Assembly (NCBI GenBank): GCA_025266875.1 | Contig: JALLLT010000013.1 | Span: 310,001-374,000 of the forward strand | DNA length: 64,000 nt | From: Fennellomyces sp. T-0311 | Lineage: Eukaryota > Mucoromycota > Mucoromycetes > Mucorales > Lichtheimiaceae | Direction: 5' to 3' | Shown here: one piece after another, positions 1 through 12,737 of the stretch | How positions within the stretch are numbered: the stretch's first letter is position 1 | Layout: each line of letters begins with the position of its first letter | Made by a program: the position numbers and the translations under genes | Notes under the pieces: generated by a model | Databases searched by the model: none | Told to the model about the DNA's origin: nothing | The model's input: the letters and a program-made list of their open reading frames with translations, nothing else

Positions 1-3000
1 AAAAATTCGAGCGGTTGATTGGGATCGACGAAGCGTTGGTTCCACTGATCGACCAGAGGAAAACATGACAATGTCTAGCAAGGTATTGTGATTCGTTGGT
101 TATGTATATCTAGGTGCAGTATGCTAAATATATCCAAAGTCGAATCGAACATCCGTATCAACGGTGTTGCCCCAAGGCGAGCTTATCGCTCTTACGACAA
201 ACGTGGCGGCTGTTAGTGAAAAGTTACCAGCTGGCCTGGGTGTTTTCCGCAGCTCAGAGTTTCTCAACCTATCGACCCTAACATCCGATGGCACCATCGT
301 CTTGGGCATATGGAAGAATATGCTGTGTGCGATCGGAAATGTAAATGAGATTCAGGTATGTTTGGTTGGTGTACCTCTTCGATACCTTGCTGATAGGGAA
401 GCTTATAGGATCCACAGAATTATGCAGTGGCAATGGGCTGTGTGGTAGACATTTGGGATACGTTGTCTTGGGTACACATATATATATTTATATACGCATT
501 CGTCGCCAAGCTACCTTGTTTGCTAAACAAAATGTGTTAGATTCGATCACGGCAACCGTACCATAATGTACCCCGTCCGGCCTTGTATGAACTTGGTCCA
601 TGGTTCTTGCAGGCGACTGAACTTCCAGAGTGAGTTTTGATACAAACGGTATGCTGTTTGTTACTAAATAATGGCGTAGAACGTATGATTCGGGACGCGC
701 ATTGGCGTTTGGATGCCTCTGTCGACTCATGTCTCAACGACCCGAAGACCCTGTTCCTCAGCTCTATTATACGCACTTTTACAAGGCGATATTAAAGGCA
801 AGGTTTATGCAAACTGGTGATTGTCTAGACTAACACCTAGATATAGGGCCTATCCTCAGGTGACACAGCTGTGATCCAGTCAATTATCCAAAATTCAGGA
901 CGTGTATTTTCGCGCTGTTTGCCTGGTGTGTATATATTAATACCCTCATTCATCGCAGCCATCGAGAATCAGGTAAGGAGGAGTTATTTTCAGCAAAGCC
1001 AAGGAGCTATCTTCATTAACACCCTGTCAGTTGCTGGACGCAGATACAATTCGAGATGTCCCAATAGGTGTCAGACAGGGCTGCATTACTATTCTTGGAT
1101 CGCTTGTGTCCATCTCAAATCATTTCACGGATATCAAACTAGATGTGAGCAAGGATTGGATTGGCGACTTTACCGAAAAGGAACTGTCCTTTGTTGATGC
1201 AAGTATTACATGTTTGTTTTTATTATGAGCAAGATTTAACAATTAATTTTTTTGTTTGTTAGATCAAGATCTGGTTGAAGAATCTGCTGTTGCGTCTTGT
1301 GAACGCGGACACGACTCCAGAAAAGATTGAGAGTGATACGGATTCCCACTGTATGCTTCTTGGAGCGATCTGCAGTCTTACACTGGATGAAATCTTGCAA
1401 TGTGAAAGGTTGGGTATATATTTGAAAGAGAAATGTCTAGAACTTAACTGAGGAGGGAATAGACCAAACCAGGAGCTTATTTATGAGACTATTCTCGCCA
1501 TGGTCAATCATTTGTACTGGAGCAACATATCCATCGTCAACACCATAGTCGACTGCTTGAACACGCTCGCACAAATATACAAGGAAAATCTTGATCCTGA
1601 CGGCGTGATTGTTCAAGAAGTGCTTACACGCGTGATTGATGCGCTGAATGTTCATCTCAAATATTACGAGCGCAATGGTAGAGATGGACGAGGATTTATC
1701 ATATCCAAATTATTCAGCTGCTTGTTGGAATGGTTAATGGTGATCGATCCATTGATTCTTTCCGAGACGGAGCTTTGTCAACTGGTATTTGATATGATCG
1801 AGTACGCACTACATGTTTCTTCGGTAAGGGTGTAAATTGAAAACGTGGTTATGCTCACCTAATACCATTGTGTCGTAGGAGGGTGGGTCAGAGAAGTTGT
1901 TGCCCCATCCACCCCCAGTGATGCGTTCCAATTCGTCCAAAAAGAAAGAGTTGCCGTTCAAGTTCAAACTGATCGATAAACGGCCTACACTTCATCACGA
2001 GTATGTGAGCGTGATTAGCGGGTCTGACTTTGCTGAGAGCGACCAGGGATATGTCAAGGAATCTGCCGAGGCAGTTCTCCTTCATCTCCTGCATCACTTT
2101 AATAACTTTGCTCCACCGTTCGGGCCAGCAACCATCCATAGCACGATTATAGGGCCAGGAGTCGCAACAGAGGAGAAGGACGAGTTCCTCAAGTACCAAT
2201 ATTTCTCATTTAATGATACAACCATCATGGCATTTGTTGAATTGCCGGAGACTGACACGGAGGGTCCCCAGGCAAGGATCGTTGTTCGTGATTTGACAGG
2301 TCGATATGCTTGGGACGCACATGCTGAACCGTCCAACAAGTCCCCTGACAAGCCCAGACCACGTTCGATGATCACTTCAACGGATAGCAGGGACCATACC
2401 TTTGCGTTGCGTCCGGGTGTACGCGTGCGACCAACATCCAGCGATCCTCTAGACACGTAAGTGAACCAAGATACAAAGTGTGTTTATGTTTCACTGATAT
2501 AAAAAACATCGTAACAGGACGACACGGCATTCTGCTCCTCGAAAAGACAAGCTGGGTGAGCTACTGAACAAGTAAGGTTTAGTTTATGTGATCAACACAC
2601 ACACAGGCTCATATTTGAGAAACATAAGGATTGGCGAGCGCAACCCTGATTGTCAAACCAACATCAGTACACCGATACCCCTCACGCAGCTACAAGGCAA
2701 CATGGTTGGTCGCTTCGGCGAGCAGCTGACCGAGTTTCTGGAGAACGAACGCAAAAACAACGAGCAGCAGGAGACGGATGCGTAAGTTGACGTATACTGT
2801 GTTGTGAATGCATGACTAAGTATAGTTTAGCAATTTATGGTATTCTAAAATGAACATCCTGCGTCGCAAAGAGGCTTCGGACCGCACCGACTCGTTGCAT
2901 GCGCATCTGACAGCCAATTTTTCGATACGGAAAGATTTCCTGCCTGCGTTTCCGCACGAAGCCGAAAAGTCGCATGTGCCGTTCCAGCAGTGTCGATTAC

Positions 3001-4023
3001 TGCTCAGTCACCTGGGCTTCATCAATTACGAGCATCTGAAGGACGGGTCGTTCCAAATGCTGAACAAGACACCGGCGCTTTACCGGGATCTCCGAGGATT
3101 GGATCGCAAGCAAGGGTAAGCCATATTCGGAAAAAATTGATAACTTTATTTTCTAAGTTGCATTGAAGTCGGGAAACGATGAAGATCGCCGTTATCTATG
3201 TCGGTCCTGGCCAAGAAGACGAGCAGAGCATTCTGCATAACAGCCAAGGCAGTGATATGTACAATGCATTCGTCAACAGCTTGGGATGGGAGGTCGACAT
3301 TGCAACGCATACAGGCTATCTCGGTGGTCTGGAGCGCAATCTCACGAACGGCACGCGCACCAACTACTACTGTTCATCCACGCTGGAGATGATATTCCAC
3401 GATGCCACCAAGATGCCCACGGAAGCCGAAGACGCCAAGCAGTTGAAGAAGGTATGGATGCGAGATCGATTTCTCGAAGATTCTGAACGGATTTTCTCCA
3501 TAGAAACGGCATATTGGCAATGACCACGTCCACATTGTTTGGAACGAGCACGACCGAGACTATCGCATTGGCACGATTGGCGGCGACTTTGGCAATGCTC
3601 AGATTGTTGTGACCCCGATGGCGAATGGGCTGTTTGCGGTCCGTGTTTATCGGGATCCCAAGGTCAGTGACGGAAACAAGCAAGTCGCGGATTAGCTAAT
3701 AATGATGGCATGATCAGATTCCGTATTTTGGCCCGCTTTTCGATCGCATGGTCGTGTCACAGGCCATTCTTGGACCACTTGTCCGGGCCACGGCCATCAA
3801 TGCATTCCGCGCATCCATCCACACCAACTTTTACTCATTCTACAAGTGCGTGTTTGCGCAGCGGGCAAACGACGTCAAAACGATCGCGCATCGTCACAAG
3901 GTGGCCAGTTGGTAAGTTTTTGTGTCACACGGGGCGTGCGTTTGTTTGGATCTGACACACATGGCTTGTCTTTGCAGGAGCTACGAGCAGTTCATGGAGA
4001 GGATCTTCATGCCAAACGAATAG
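1..4023 (+). CDS. Ral GTPase-activating protein alpha subunit-like protein (3' part, 5' end outside window)
   Basis: RalGAP alpha is the catalytic subunit of the RalGAP complex, a tuberin-like GAP that turns off Ral/Rap-type small GTPases. The gene enters the window already coding. Upstream exons include helical repeat blocks, such as about 677-790 encoding LYYTHFYKAILK and about 1469-1823. The C-terminal Rap/Ran-GAP domain is clear: exon 3169-3451 carries RETMKIAVIYVGPGQEDEQS and a GWEVDIATHTGYLGGL block, exon 3504-3662 begins KRHIGNDHVHIVWNEHDRDY and exon 3718-3911 follows. The last exon, 3978-4023, ends FMPNE then TAG. The catalytic Asn-thumb stretch corresponds to the HIGNDHVHIVWNEH segment. 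About 12 exons are separated by short GT-AG introns. The RETxKIAVIYV start of the GAP domain is characteristic of RalGAP alpha rather than tuberin. Exact 5' exon borders before 1261 are approximate. A partner beta subunit is not in the window. Confidence 0.88.
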
Positions 4024-4213
4024 ACGAACCCACATATTCTTCTTTATTTATATACTACATACCAACCCCCCTTAAGTACCTGTTATTACGTCCTAATAGT
4101 ATACTCTTTTGTCTCAGGAAAAAAATTGTTTCACCTTGACCGATTTTTATAAAAAGCCAGGCGAATTTCCCCTGTTGTTTGTTGCTCTCTTGTTCCTTCC
4201 AAAAATCGCCTTT

Positions 4214-4483
4214 ATGACAAGCTTAAACATTCCCTCCACCGATCTGTTGTCGCTCGCGGCCGATCAATGCCCCGTCAGTGAGGAGGATCTTTACAAGGAC
4301 GTCGCCAAATCCTGCGACTTTGACTGCATGATCGTCGATTCACAGCCGCCCGCTTCCTTTGATCTGCTGCGGCTTCGACGGTCTTCTGCAATACTCGATA
4401 GCGTCCCGCGCTGCAACATCTGCCGCCGTCGATTCCATTCCTTGGGCAACCTTGCCAACCATCATCAGCTCTACCGCCACTAG
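4214..4483 (+). CDS. Small protein with one C-terminal C2H2 zinc finger
   Basis: This is a single-exon ORF of 89 residues. The C-terminus holds one C2H2 finger, residues about 67-89: CNIC, then FHSLGNLAN, HHQLYRH, with CxxC followed 12 residues later by His and a second His at the very end. The rest is acidic and has no recognised domain. I chose the ATG at 4214 because an in-frame ATG at 4109 would add a low-complexity segment that overlaps the 3' flank of the preceding gene. The one-finger layout fits a nucleic-acid or protein-binding role, but the partner cannot be told from sequence. It lies 190 bp after the RalGAP stop and 131 bp before the cyclase start, both on the same strand. Confidence 0.6.
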   Translation: MTSLNIPSTDLLSLAADQCPVSEEDLYKDVAKSCDFDCMIVDSQPPASFDLLRLRRSSAILDSVPRCNICRRRFHSLGNLANHHQLYRH

Positions 4484-4614
4484 TGTTATATAATCGCTTG
4501 CTTATTTTTTTAACATACGAATGCATGTACATAGTCTCTTCATACCTCTCCTATCTATCTATCTATATAAAAATTGATTTTTGAACCCGCCGCACTCTGC
4601 CTCTGTCCTCCACC

Positions 4615-5668
4615 ATGCTCGTGATAGGGGCGTTGATTATATGGCTGTCGGCTCTTTGCCAGGCATACAAGGTCCTTTCGCCCGCAGCGCTTTCCACCCT
4701 CAAGGAAGAACATCATCTCGTCCAAGAGCTAGCAAAGCCCCTGCTGATTCCACGGATTTCGGGGACCCCGGGCAATGCTAAAGTACGTTCGTACATTGTC
4801 GACCATTTTGAGTCGCTCGATTGGAACGTGACCCTTGACACTTTTACTGCAGCCACCCCACTGGGCCCAGTGGAGTTCACCAACATTGTAGCCACATTCA
4901 ACCCTCAGGCACGAAAGCGCCTTGTTCTTTCGGCCCACTACGACTCAAAGTACTATGAAGAGTTCGAGTTTATTGGCGCGACTGACAGTGCCATACCGTG
5001 TGCCATGCTCTTGGAGCTGGCCTCGGCGCTCGACGGGCCCCTCCGGCAAGCAAAAAAGAGTGACACAACACTCCAGTTGGTGTTTTTCGACGGTGAAGAG
5101 GCGTTTGTAAAGTGGACCGACGAGGATTCGATTTACGGTGCAAGGTAATGGGGTACCTTTGCTTTGTTGCGTGAGAACTGACAAGATAAAGACACTTGGC
5201 AGAGGCATGGCAACAGTCAGGTGAACTGGCCAAGGTTGAAGTGCTCGTTCTTCTCGACTTGCTGGGCACACCCAACCCTACGTTGCCCAACTACTACCCG
5301 TCCACCAGCTGGCTATACCACAAACTCGTCTACCTAGAGCAGCGACTGTACAGCACTGGGATGTTTGATACAAACTCACCGTTGACATACAGAGGCTATC
5401 TTATGCAAGATGATCATGTACCGTTTCTCCAGCGCGGGGTGGATATCATTCACGCGATTCCATATCCCTTTCCAGAGGTTTGGCATAAACAAACGGTAAG
5501 GGTATACCCCATGGACTAAAACAGTGGGGCAATAGCTCATGTAAGCTTAAACAGGATAACGCGGACTGCATCGATTACAAAGTATCGCAGCAGCTGTCGA
5601 TAATTTTCCGTTGCTTCGTAGCGGAATACTTGGAGCTCTCGATCGATATTCACCATAGCGAACTGTAG
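4615..5668 (+). CDS. Glutaminyl-peptide cyclotransferase (M28 family zinc enzyme), secreted
   Basis: Glutaminyl cyclase converts N-terminal Gln (or Glu) of peptides to pyroglutamate in the secretory pathway. Three exons, 4615-5144, 5192-5495 and 5555-5668, give 315 residues. Residues 1-17 form a signal peptide ending SALCQA. The M28/QC fold signatures are visible: LVLSAHYDSKYY, GATDSAIPCAMLLELA (zinc Asp), VFFDGEEAF (catalytic Glu), LDLLGTPNP, a QDDHVPFL loop, and VWHKQTDNADCIDY, where the late His is the third zinc ligand. The closing VAEYL helix is usual for QPCT. The order of ligands and the length match animal QPCT/QPCTL, and the N-terminal signal suggests the secreted form. An ORF on the opposite strand over the last exon (5537-5806) is a shadow. 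Confidence 0.9.
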
Positions 5669-6932
5669 ACGCATTTTCCCTTTATAAATAGTCGTGTAAC
5701 GAACGAATTTAGCAGCAACCCCTGCAAGCGTGTAACTTGGCTTTATTGACACGCTTGAGGTAACGTTGTGTACGACAAGGGTAAATGATGCCCGCCGTCT
5801 GGGCAAATCGTGATCGAGAATGCATCACTGATAATGGCTGCAGCCATGACCATCCTGGTGTCTTGCAGTTCAGTGGTGGCGCCATTTCATGTTGCCGAGT
5901 GAGCTTGTGTTATTGACAACAGCAGATCAGCAATCTTAGCGTCTTCCAATGACCGGGGCAGAGGTTCTACGATCAACGGTATGTTTCTGATTGTGTACCA
6001 CAACCTCGTGAATGGAAAAAAAAGGAGATGTTTGAACCGACAGGATGGTGCGAAACGCAAGGCTCATGACGTGTGAATAACATCAAGGCTTCCCAATGCT
6101 GAGGACGCATGTATTCTTAGGCAGACACCACAGGAACGAAAGTACTCGAGTGGTAGCTACACACGCTGGCTTTGTTGCATGGTAACTTACTTGAATAATC
6201 ATACGCAAACCAAAGAAGCGACCCAAATACTTGAAGGGATGCATGTGATTCGGCATGACTTGCAGTATAATTCTTCAAACGAACACCACGACCGACTTAT
6301 GCCGGTGGGAGTTCGGTCCTTGCCGTGGATTTTGGGTCTGAGCAACTTCCTGGATTCGAACCACGTCAGGATTGTTAGGCCCTCTTCCCCCTCCCGCCCG
6401 TCATGCCCAACATGCTCTTGTCATTGACTTGTGCAACCAGGTTCAGTAAACCCCTTCACTTGTAGGGCACGAGAAGCCTTATGAGATGCGGCCTCCCATT
6501 GTCTCCAAAATTGTACATTGGAGGCATCGCCATTGGTAGCTTGGGCTCCATTCCAAAACGTTCTGTGGGCACAGACGATGCATGGCTAAATAAAGAAACT
6601 GGTCGGACAACCGAGAATGCGCAACGACGCAAAAAGGGCAGTTTGTTCCCTGAGAATGGAGGTGATACGCGTATATAATACACTTTTTGGCGATGCGTCC
6701 AGAACCGGCCAATGCTCGCTGAATATGAAGCGCATGTTACATTAGCGGCGGGGGCTTAAAGGGTTCTTTCTGTATAGCTATCGAGCACGTGTGAAGTGAA
6801 CAATTTTCGCTGAAATAACCATGAAGAAAGCTATTGCATCTTGCTTTCCTTTTCTCTTTTTTCTCTTTACACGCTCCCTTTTCCTTTTTCCTCGCTCCCT
6901 CTCTCCATCCTTTCCTTCTAGTCTCTATCACC
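5669..6932. other. Intergenic spacer, no supported gene
   Basis: About 1.26 kb between the cyclase and the next membrane-protein gene. Short ORFs on both strands around 6450-6712 show no domain and no plausible splicing. A perfect Pol III B-box match (minus strand, about 6352-6362) does not sit in a foldable tRNA. The last 100 bp before 6933 are strongly C/T-rich, as is common in fungal promoters and 5' leaders. Confidence 0.5.
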
Positions 6933-7445
6933 ATGGCGACGCCATCCACAAACGAGGTCCTTTTCGTCGTGATCATTGTTATCCTGTTCTTCATCTTGCT
7001 AGGCATTTGCCTGTTCTGCATCTATCGAGCAACCACTCCCACCAAGCGACAACGCGAAGCCGAGCAGCAGCAACATTCACTCCAGGCCCAGCAGATTCAG
7101 TACATTACCGCTTCACAGCTCGAGTCGCTCAGACCACCTGAACTTGCACGTCAACTGTACGGAGAAAAGCAACTCATTCACAACGATAACAAACGCCGTT
7201 CCATCTTGAACAAGTTCTTCACACCCCGAGACACGAACAATGGTATGATCAGACCCAGTTCAGTTCGAGAACCCTCGTTCCGTCCCATGCAGCAGCCTCC
7301 CACCATTGTCGTCGATGATGCTGTTGCTCTTCGTGATGCTGAGGTTGCTGCTCTCGCTCAAACTCTCCCACCGCCAGCGTACGGCGATCACCGCACATCC
7401 ACCCCGCTACGCTTCGATCAGCCATCTTTTACTGAGAAAAATTAG
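6933..7445 (+). CDS. Single-pass membrane protein with cytosolic PPxY motif
   Basis: A single-exon ORF of 170 residues. The ATG at 6933 has a strong context (tatcaccATGG), so I prefer it over the in-frame ATG at 6834, which lies in the CT-rich leader. Residues about 8-32 form one hydrophobic segment (VLFVVIIVILFFILLGICLF), followed at once by CIYRATTPTKR, which predicts an Nout-Cin signal anchor. The cytosolic tail has a Gln-rich stretch (residues about 45-58), a basic patch NKRRSILNKFF, and near the end LPPPAYGD, a PPxY motif. PPxY motifs bind WW domains of Rsp5/Nedd4-type ubiquitin ligases. Small membrane proteins of this design often act as ligase adaptors or are vacuole-sorted cargo, but that role is inference here. 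No family assignment was possible. Confidence 0.6.
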   Translation: MATPSTNEVLFVVIIVILFFILLGICLFCIYRATTPTKRQREAEQQQHSLQAQQIQYITASQLESLRPPELARQLYGEKQLIHNDNKRRSILNKFFTPRDTNNGMIRPSSVREPSFRPMQQPPTIVVDDAVALRDAEVAALAQTLPPPAYGDHRTSTPLRFDQPSFTEKN

Positions 7446-10400
7446 GTCGAATGTCATCCCATACTTTTCTATTTCTCTTGTTGTTGTAATTAGATTCGGC
7501 TTACTTTTTCCTCAGTATAAAGATCAGTATCGTTCTTTTTTTATTATTTAGTTGCATAATTGGGCATTTATCTCGCATATGGTGTTGCCCATTCATGTTA
7601 ATCAATTAGAGCTGACTGATCATCCAAACCATGTTTCTTGTTACTATGCAAATGTAGCTAACCCTAGTGGATGCTATTATAATACTGATTAATCCTCGTA
7701 CATACTGCACACTACAAGGATTCTTCATATATTACATTCGTATCATTCTTCTTCTTTTGCAAGAAGAAAGTCTGAATCAATTCTATGGTCTTTGTAGTAC
7801 TAGCGTCACTTTGTCAGTCGGATATGCACGCCACAATTCATGCGATCTACGCACCTGCATCGTGTTTTTTTCTAATGAATTTCTTTCCATTTCACTTCCA
7901 AAATATTGACTATATCGTAATTCATACATGTATTGTTGTCGAGATACTTTAATCCTTGATTATGAATCATGTAGATGTGGGAAACTGCAACAGCTTCCAG
8001 CAAAATGGTTTTTTTTTCAATTCAAAACAGGAGTATAGTTTGTTGTGGTGAAAGCATCAGTCGAACCTGTTCTGACCTAAAATGATGCGTTGATACTGTT
8101 TTGGGCAATGAAACGTATGAACAGGAGTGTCCCCATGGTAGTAGTAGTAATTTAAACACATCCAAGGATTACAACACACTGACCTTCAGCGGGCACGAGA
8201 TAACTAATGCGTTCGCTTTTGCTTACATTATACTCAACAAATTCATAATACAAATATCCTATAAGGTCACCCTTAAAAATTATTGTACGAAAATCATTCT
8301 ATGATCAAGCTAGGACGCTCAACCTCAAAAGTCCCCCTTATTTTCGTATGCGTGTACAGTACCCTTCTCCCTAATTTTGACAATAAGCTTAATGCAGTAT
8401 ACTAGTAATATTAAAACACCTTGACCTTTAAAAGAGATCGTTCGATCCAGCTCTTTATTATCCTGTGTACGTCGACGATTGTTCTGTGCAGCAAAATGTG
8501 TATACGAATATATGTATTGTCCATACGTACCTGCATGTACGTTTTGCGCTACATTGCACTGGACACATGTAACATGATACTTAATTGATCAAACCTAATA
8601 TACTATGTGATAATAGTTTACGAACTTTGAGCTTTTGAGATACTTTCAGGAAGTAAATGAATAGGGGATGGAGTTTACCAGAGAACGCACGCGCAGCATC
8701 ATTTTTCTTTATTAGTGATTAAGCAGACCACACATTGCGTCACTTACAGAGCGAAGTGGCAATTACGCGCTTACTACAATGTCTACGATCACCACCTTTT
8801 ATGTAGCATGTATGACATATTCTATGCATCTTCTATATTATTGACATAAAAGGTAAGCTTAAGGATCTGCTCTTTAACACATTAAATGTGAATTATAATA
8901 TCTAATAGGTAAAACGCAATAAGACACCATTTATTGTCCAGCAAAAGCCAATAGGAAGAATCTCATCACGAAGTTCTCGGAGGCGAATTTTGACTTAAAT
9001 AGTACCGAGCATTACTACTGATCACCCACTAACATTTAGATGAGTCTCGCGCAATGGAGTCATATCAGTGCTGTAATTGGGCTCTACGAGTAAGGTACGC
9101 AGTAATGGAAATAGTACAGAGTATGTATATCGCTGCTATCTTAATGACAGACTTTAATATTCAATCATTGAGCGAGCATTAAACTCAAAATGAATGACTG
9201 CTCGTTTATATAAAGATATATTACTTATATTTATCTTATTACTTGAGCTGGCAGCGAAAAAATGCTTTTTTTGGACTTTAAACGTAATTATGGTGGAGGT
9301 ATGTGCTAAACTAATTTTTTTTTTTACTTTTTGCCTGAACGCGCCAAAATGCGTACTTTATGGCACTGTTGAATTTGTGTCTCTATCGCTATTTTGGACC
9401 GAGTTATGATAAAAAACGTGCATGCTCCTGATAAACGGAAATAATCCAAAAGCATTTGAAATATAAGAATTCGGAGGCAAACGGCATATAGTATGAAGTT
9501 TCAGAGCAAGGAGAACACATGACATGAAATAGGTCGAGGAAATTCGAAAAGTCGAAAAACCAGAAGCTAGCGCCTTGGAAATTACCTTGAAAGTCTGTTT
9601 TTCTCGAATAGAAGCTAATCTAGTGATCAGATATCCTTAGTATATTAATGTCTTTTATAGAGAATTCGATGGTAGATTTAGTGGTGTTATTAACTAGTCG
9701 GACTAATGATGCAGGAAAAGTTTATATAGATAAGTGCGATTTTTCTCTTTTGCAAAGATACAGAGAAACTGACCCAAGTGAAGGCATGTTTTGTTTTGTT
9801 TTTCTGATGGATATTCCTGTTCATAAACAATACCAAGCAGTTAAGTTTGTGTTGCTAGCGTAATCTTAGGTCTAGATACGCCAAAAAATAGGCCGACTCT
9901 TGGAAGGAATTGACCAAAAAGCATGGACTGAAAACGGTAAAGTTGAAAATCATAGAAAACGTTAAAGTTAAAAAGCATAAGAAATGAAAAGTACTGCATA
10001 AAACATGTCGCTATTACACATTTCGACAGAAAACGTCATATTACTTAATTATCATCTGGTAGCCATGGCAACCAGCCAATTTATTATCATAACGAGTAGA
10101 CACGCAGTAGTTGTACGTAGTTATTATTCTACAATAATATTATATTTCCAATCACCTACAACAAAACTCCCAAAGTGATTCCATGCATTTTATCTGGAGA
10201 GCAAGATGATATTGCTAGAAGTGTGGCCGGGATCCTGGATATTGCTCGCATTAAGGAAAAGATAAAAGTATCGCTGGAGGCTAGGCGTGCAATACTGGGT
10301 TCTCATTGAGAAGAGACTCGCATCTATGTAACAAGTGCACAACCACTGGAGTCATCTACTCTCTGGACAAGGTTATGGAGACCATAGGGTAAATGGACCG

Positions 10401-10495
10401 TTTGCATCACGAGATAGATTATGGTACCGTCTGAAGACAGACGAAGAACATAAACCAGAAGTTTTCTTCTGATATGCCATCCTGCATTAAAGAGG
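7446..10495. other. AT-rich spacer, no supported gene
   Basis: Three kilobases of AT-rich DNA with many stops. An ORF at 9648-9863 (71 codons) and a stretch around 10180-10310 read like remnants of coding sequence, but I recognise no family, find no splice structure joining them and see no terminal repeats. I see nothing else in this interval. Confidence 0.45.
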
Positions 10496-10879
10496 ATGCG
10501 TGAAATGTATATTTGCGAAGCTTCAATGGCCCCCAGTGGATCTATGTACGAGTTGATCCCGATACACCCACACGACTACCGAAACCAGCCTGGAAAGCCA
10601 TTGATCAGCTTTTGCCTGACAAGTGCTCTTGATTTTTTTCTCAATAATGTGTTTTCCTGTCCGTATAACCTGTGCGACTCCATGTCCATCGAGGAACTCA
10701 TGCGTGCTGTGGGTGCCGGCGCGGTAAAGAAGAAGGTTTCTGAAGAACCGCCTACCCAACCGTTTAGTCGAGCAATGCGAAATCTTTTAGGAGAGCTCAG
10801 TCTTGATGTGATTACGTTTGTTGGAAGTCGTAGAAGACTTCAATCTCCTATTTCTTCTTTGCTTATGTTTCTTGATTAG
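10496..10879 (+). CDS. Unrecognised ORF, possibly a remnant of a longer gene
   Basis: A 127-residue ORF with better than background composition inside an AT-rich spacer. Visible stretches include ELIPIHPHDYRNQPGKP, a hydrophobic segment LISFCLTSALDFFLNNVF, and a polar part with GAGAVKKKVSEEPPTQPF. I recognise no domain. The ELIPIHP string is faintly like the VPVHPWQ element of NIS siderophore synthetases (a rhizoferrin synthetase would be expected somewhere in Mucorales), but the key Trp-Gln is absent and nothing else supports this. Coding-like fragments upstream (about 10180-10310) are interrupted by stops, so a decayed gene or mobile element is as likely as a working gene. Confidence 0.25.
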   Translation: MREMYICEASMAPSGSMYELIPIHPHDYRNQPGKPLISFCLTSALDFFLNNVFSCPYNLCDSMSIEELMRAVGAGAVKKKVSEEPPTQPFSRAMRNLLGELSLDVITFVGSRRRLQSPISSLLMFLD

Positions 10880-12737
10880 GTACTATATGTAGGATAGATG
10901 TACAATAGCATCGTTTTCAAATAATAATTGCAAATAAAAAAATGCTTTCGGTATATGTACATAATGACCTTTTTTACCGTACATACGTTGTTGACATACT
11001 TCATTAGATTTTGGATGCGAATCGAGCTACTTCTTTAAAAGGGATGTCCTGTTACGTAGTCTGTATGGGAGATTAATGTACACGTAATTACGTAGTGTGT
11101 CGATAAACAACGTTCTTAAGCGAGCATACGTCGTATCAACTATTTTTTTTTAAAAAAAAACCACTGGAGATACAGGGGCCAGCTTTTAATGCAACAGCAT
11201 AATGCTACCACTCGTTTTTGCCTAAGTGATACGCACTTGTTTTACAATTATCAACAGGAGAGCGAATATCATCGAGGACAACAGTATGAGGAGACTGTTT
11301 ATCTTAATTCGGATATATTTCTCATTGTGGCAATTACCATGTATGCATAGTAAGCGTGCAGCATTTTAGCATGCCAAGAACGCATAGTGCGCAGTTACTG
11401 ATCGCATAATCGGCAAGGGTGAGAATAGTAATGTTGCATGGGTTTTTCACAATGGACCTGGACAAACAGCTTTTAAGCTAGAGACATCAATAAGTGGCAC
11501 ATGATGCTTATATGTTTGTCACGATATATGAAAACAAATGTAAACAAAGACATGTGAGAAATCGGGCGAGAGAAAGGGTATGCTTTTAATAATCTTTCAG
11601 AAAAGGAGTGGATTAATTGACATTGTTCCCAAAACTCTTCATTGAAGAAAACAGAAAAAAGCGCTATGCGTATATTAAATCAAGCAGAATTATCGTACGT
11701 CACACGTTGCCGTCATACAAGCGCGTTCAGCAAATGAACTAAGAGAAAACATACACGCAACTATGTACAGCCCAGTATTCGGGTGGCGTCACATGGACCT
11801 AAGCGAGAAGGCGGCTAGTCAAGTAAGGGCAAAAGCAATGTTGAAGAGAGAGGGGGAAAATCTTTAACTGGTTACGTAAAACTTCACACGACAATTTAAA
11901 CATCTTTGGTGGATAAATGGGGTTAGTGAGGGGGGTATTGAAGCTTTCAATTTTGCCCATATTCAATCGAGAGTTGACGACAATGCTTGTATGCTATAGC
12001 CGTCCCGAATCGTGCGCGTTATTTTTTTTCTGCGATGTTCTGCTTCTGCTCAGCTGATGACTGCCGTCTGACGTTATTTCAGAAAGACCGGAGCCAAACC
12101 GGATCCATTGGCCGTGCATTTTACGGCATGCACCCAAGAATGGTAAGTCCAACCCAGGAGTCACGGGAGATTTCCTTCCGTACTTCTGACCTACTCAAGA
12201 TTCTTCGGAATCTCCATCACCACCATGATCTGAATCGGCTAATTGAGGAATAAGGGCAACTTGCCCATTGTGCTCTTAGCTAAGCGCACAAGCTTTTTCG
12301 ACGGATCGAACGGTTTTGAAATGGAGCTAAACGAAATGGCGCAAAACGCAAAAGTTATTATTTTCGAGGCCAGTTGTTTATTCTTTTTATTACATGCAGG
12401 GATCCATTTTCTTCATATTGATAAGAGGCGCTATGGTAACTGCTGTAGAAGAAACATACATCAACGCGGTGAAAACTGTGACAAGACACAGACAGCTGGA
12501 CTACAACAAAAAGATAAATTCATGACTATATCTCCTTAAATGGGATCATTCAAGCCAGAAAATGATGGAATGTTACCTTAGCCAAATGCCAAGGCTACTC
12601 ATCTGCGACATTGCTTTTAGTCTAATCTGTTGATCGGGGTTATACAAAAAAGAATCCAAAATAGATAGCATGGTTTTTTAGGGATCGACGCTCTTTCTTC
12701 CTTCCTCTATAGATTCTTTTTTTTAAAGAAAAGAAAA
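10880..12737. other. AT-rich spacer, no supported gene
   Basis: About 1.86 kb with no convincing ORF. The ORFs at 11987-12253 and 12243-12539 lack recognisable features. Homopolymer T/A runs occur around 11140-11160. The final 100 bp form the leader of the fucosyltransferase gene. Confidence 0.45.

Noticed and set aside
355..840. Gap in the RalGAP gene suggesting two separate genes
   Set aside because: A further exon around 677-790 encodes family-like sequence (LYYTHFYKAILK), so the coding region continues through this interval.
5537..5806. 89-codon minus-strand ORF over the end of the cyclase gene
   Set aside because: It is antisense to the last cyclase exon, which carries a zinc-ligand region and the family C-terminus.
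6310..6425. tRNA gene on the minus strand, suggested by a perfect B-box GGTTCGAATCC
   Set aside because: The T stem has a mismatch, no 7-bp acceptor stem closes at the right distance (only a 5-bp pairing, two bases out of register), and no proper D arm or anticodon arm can be drawn.
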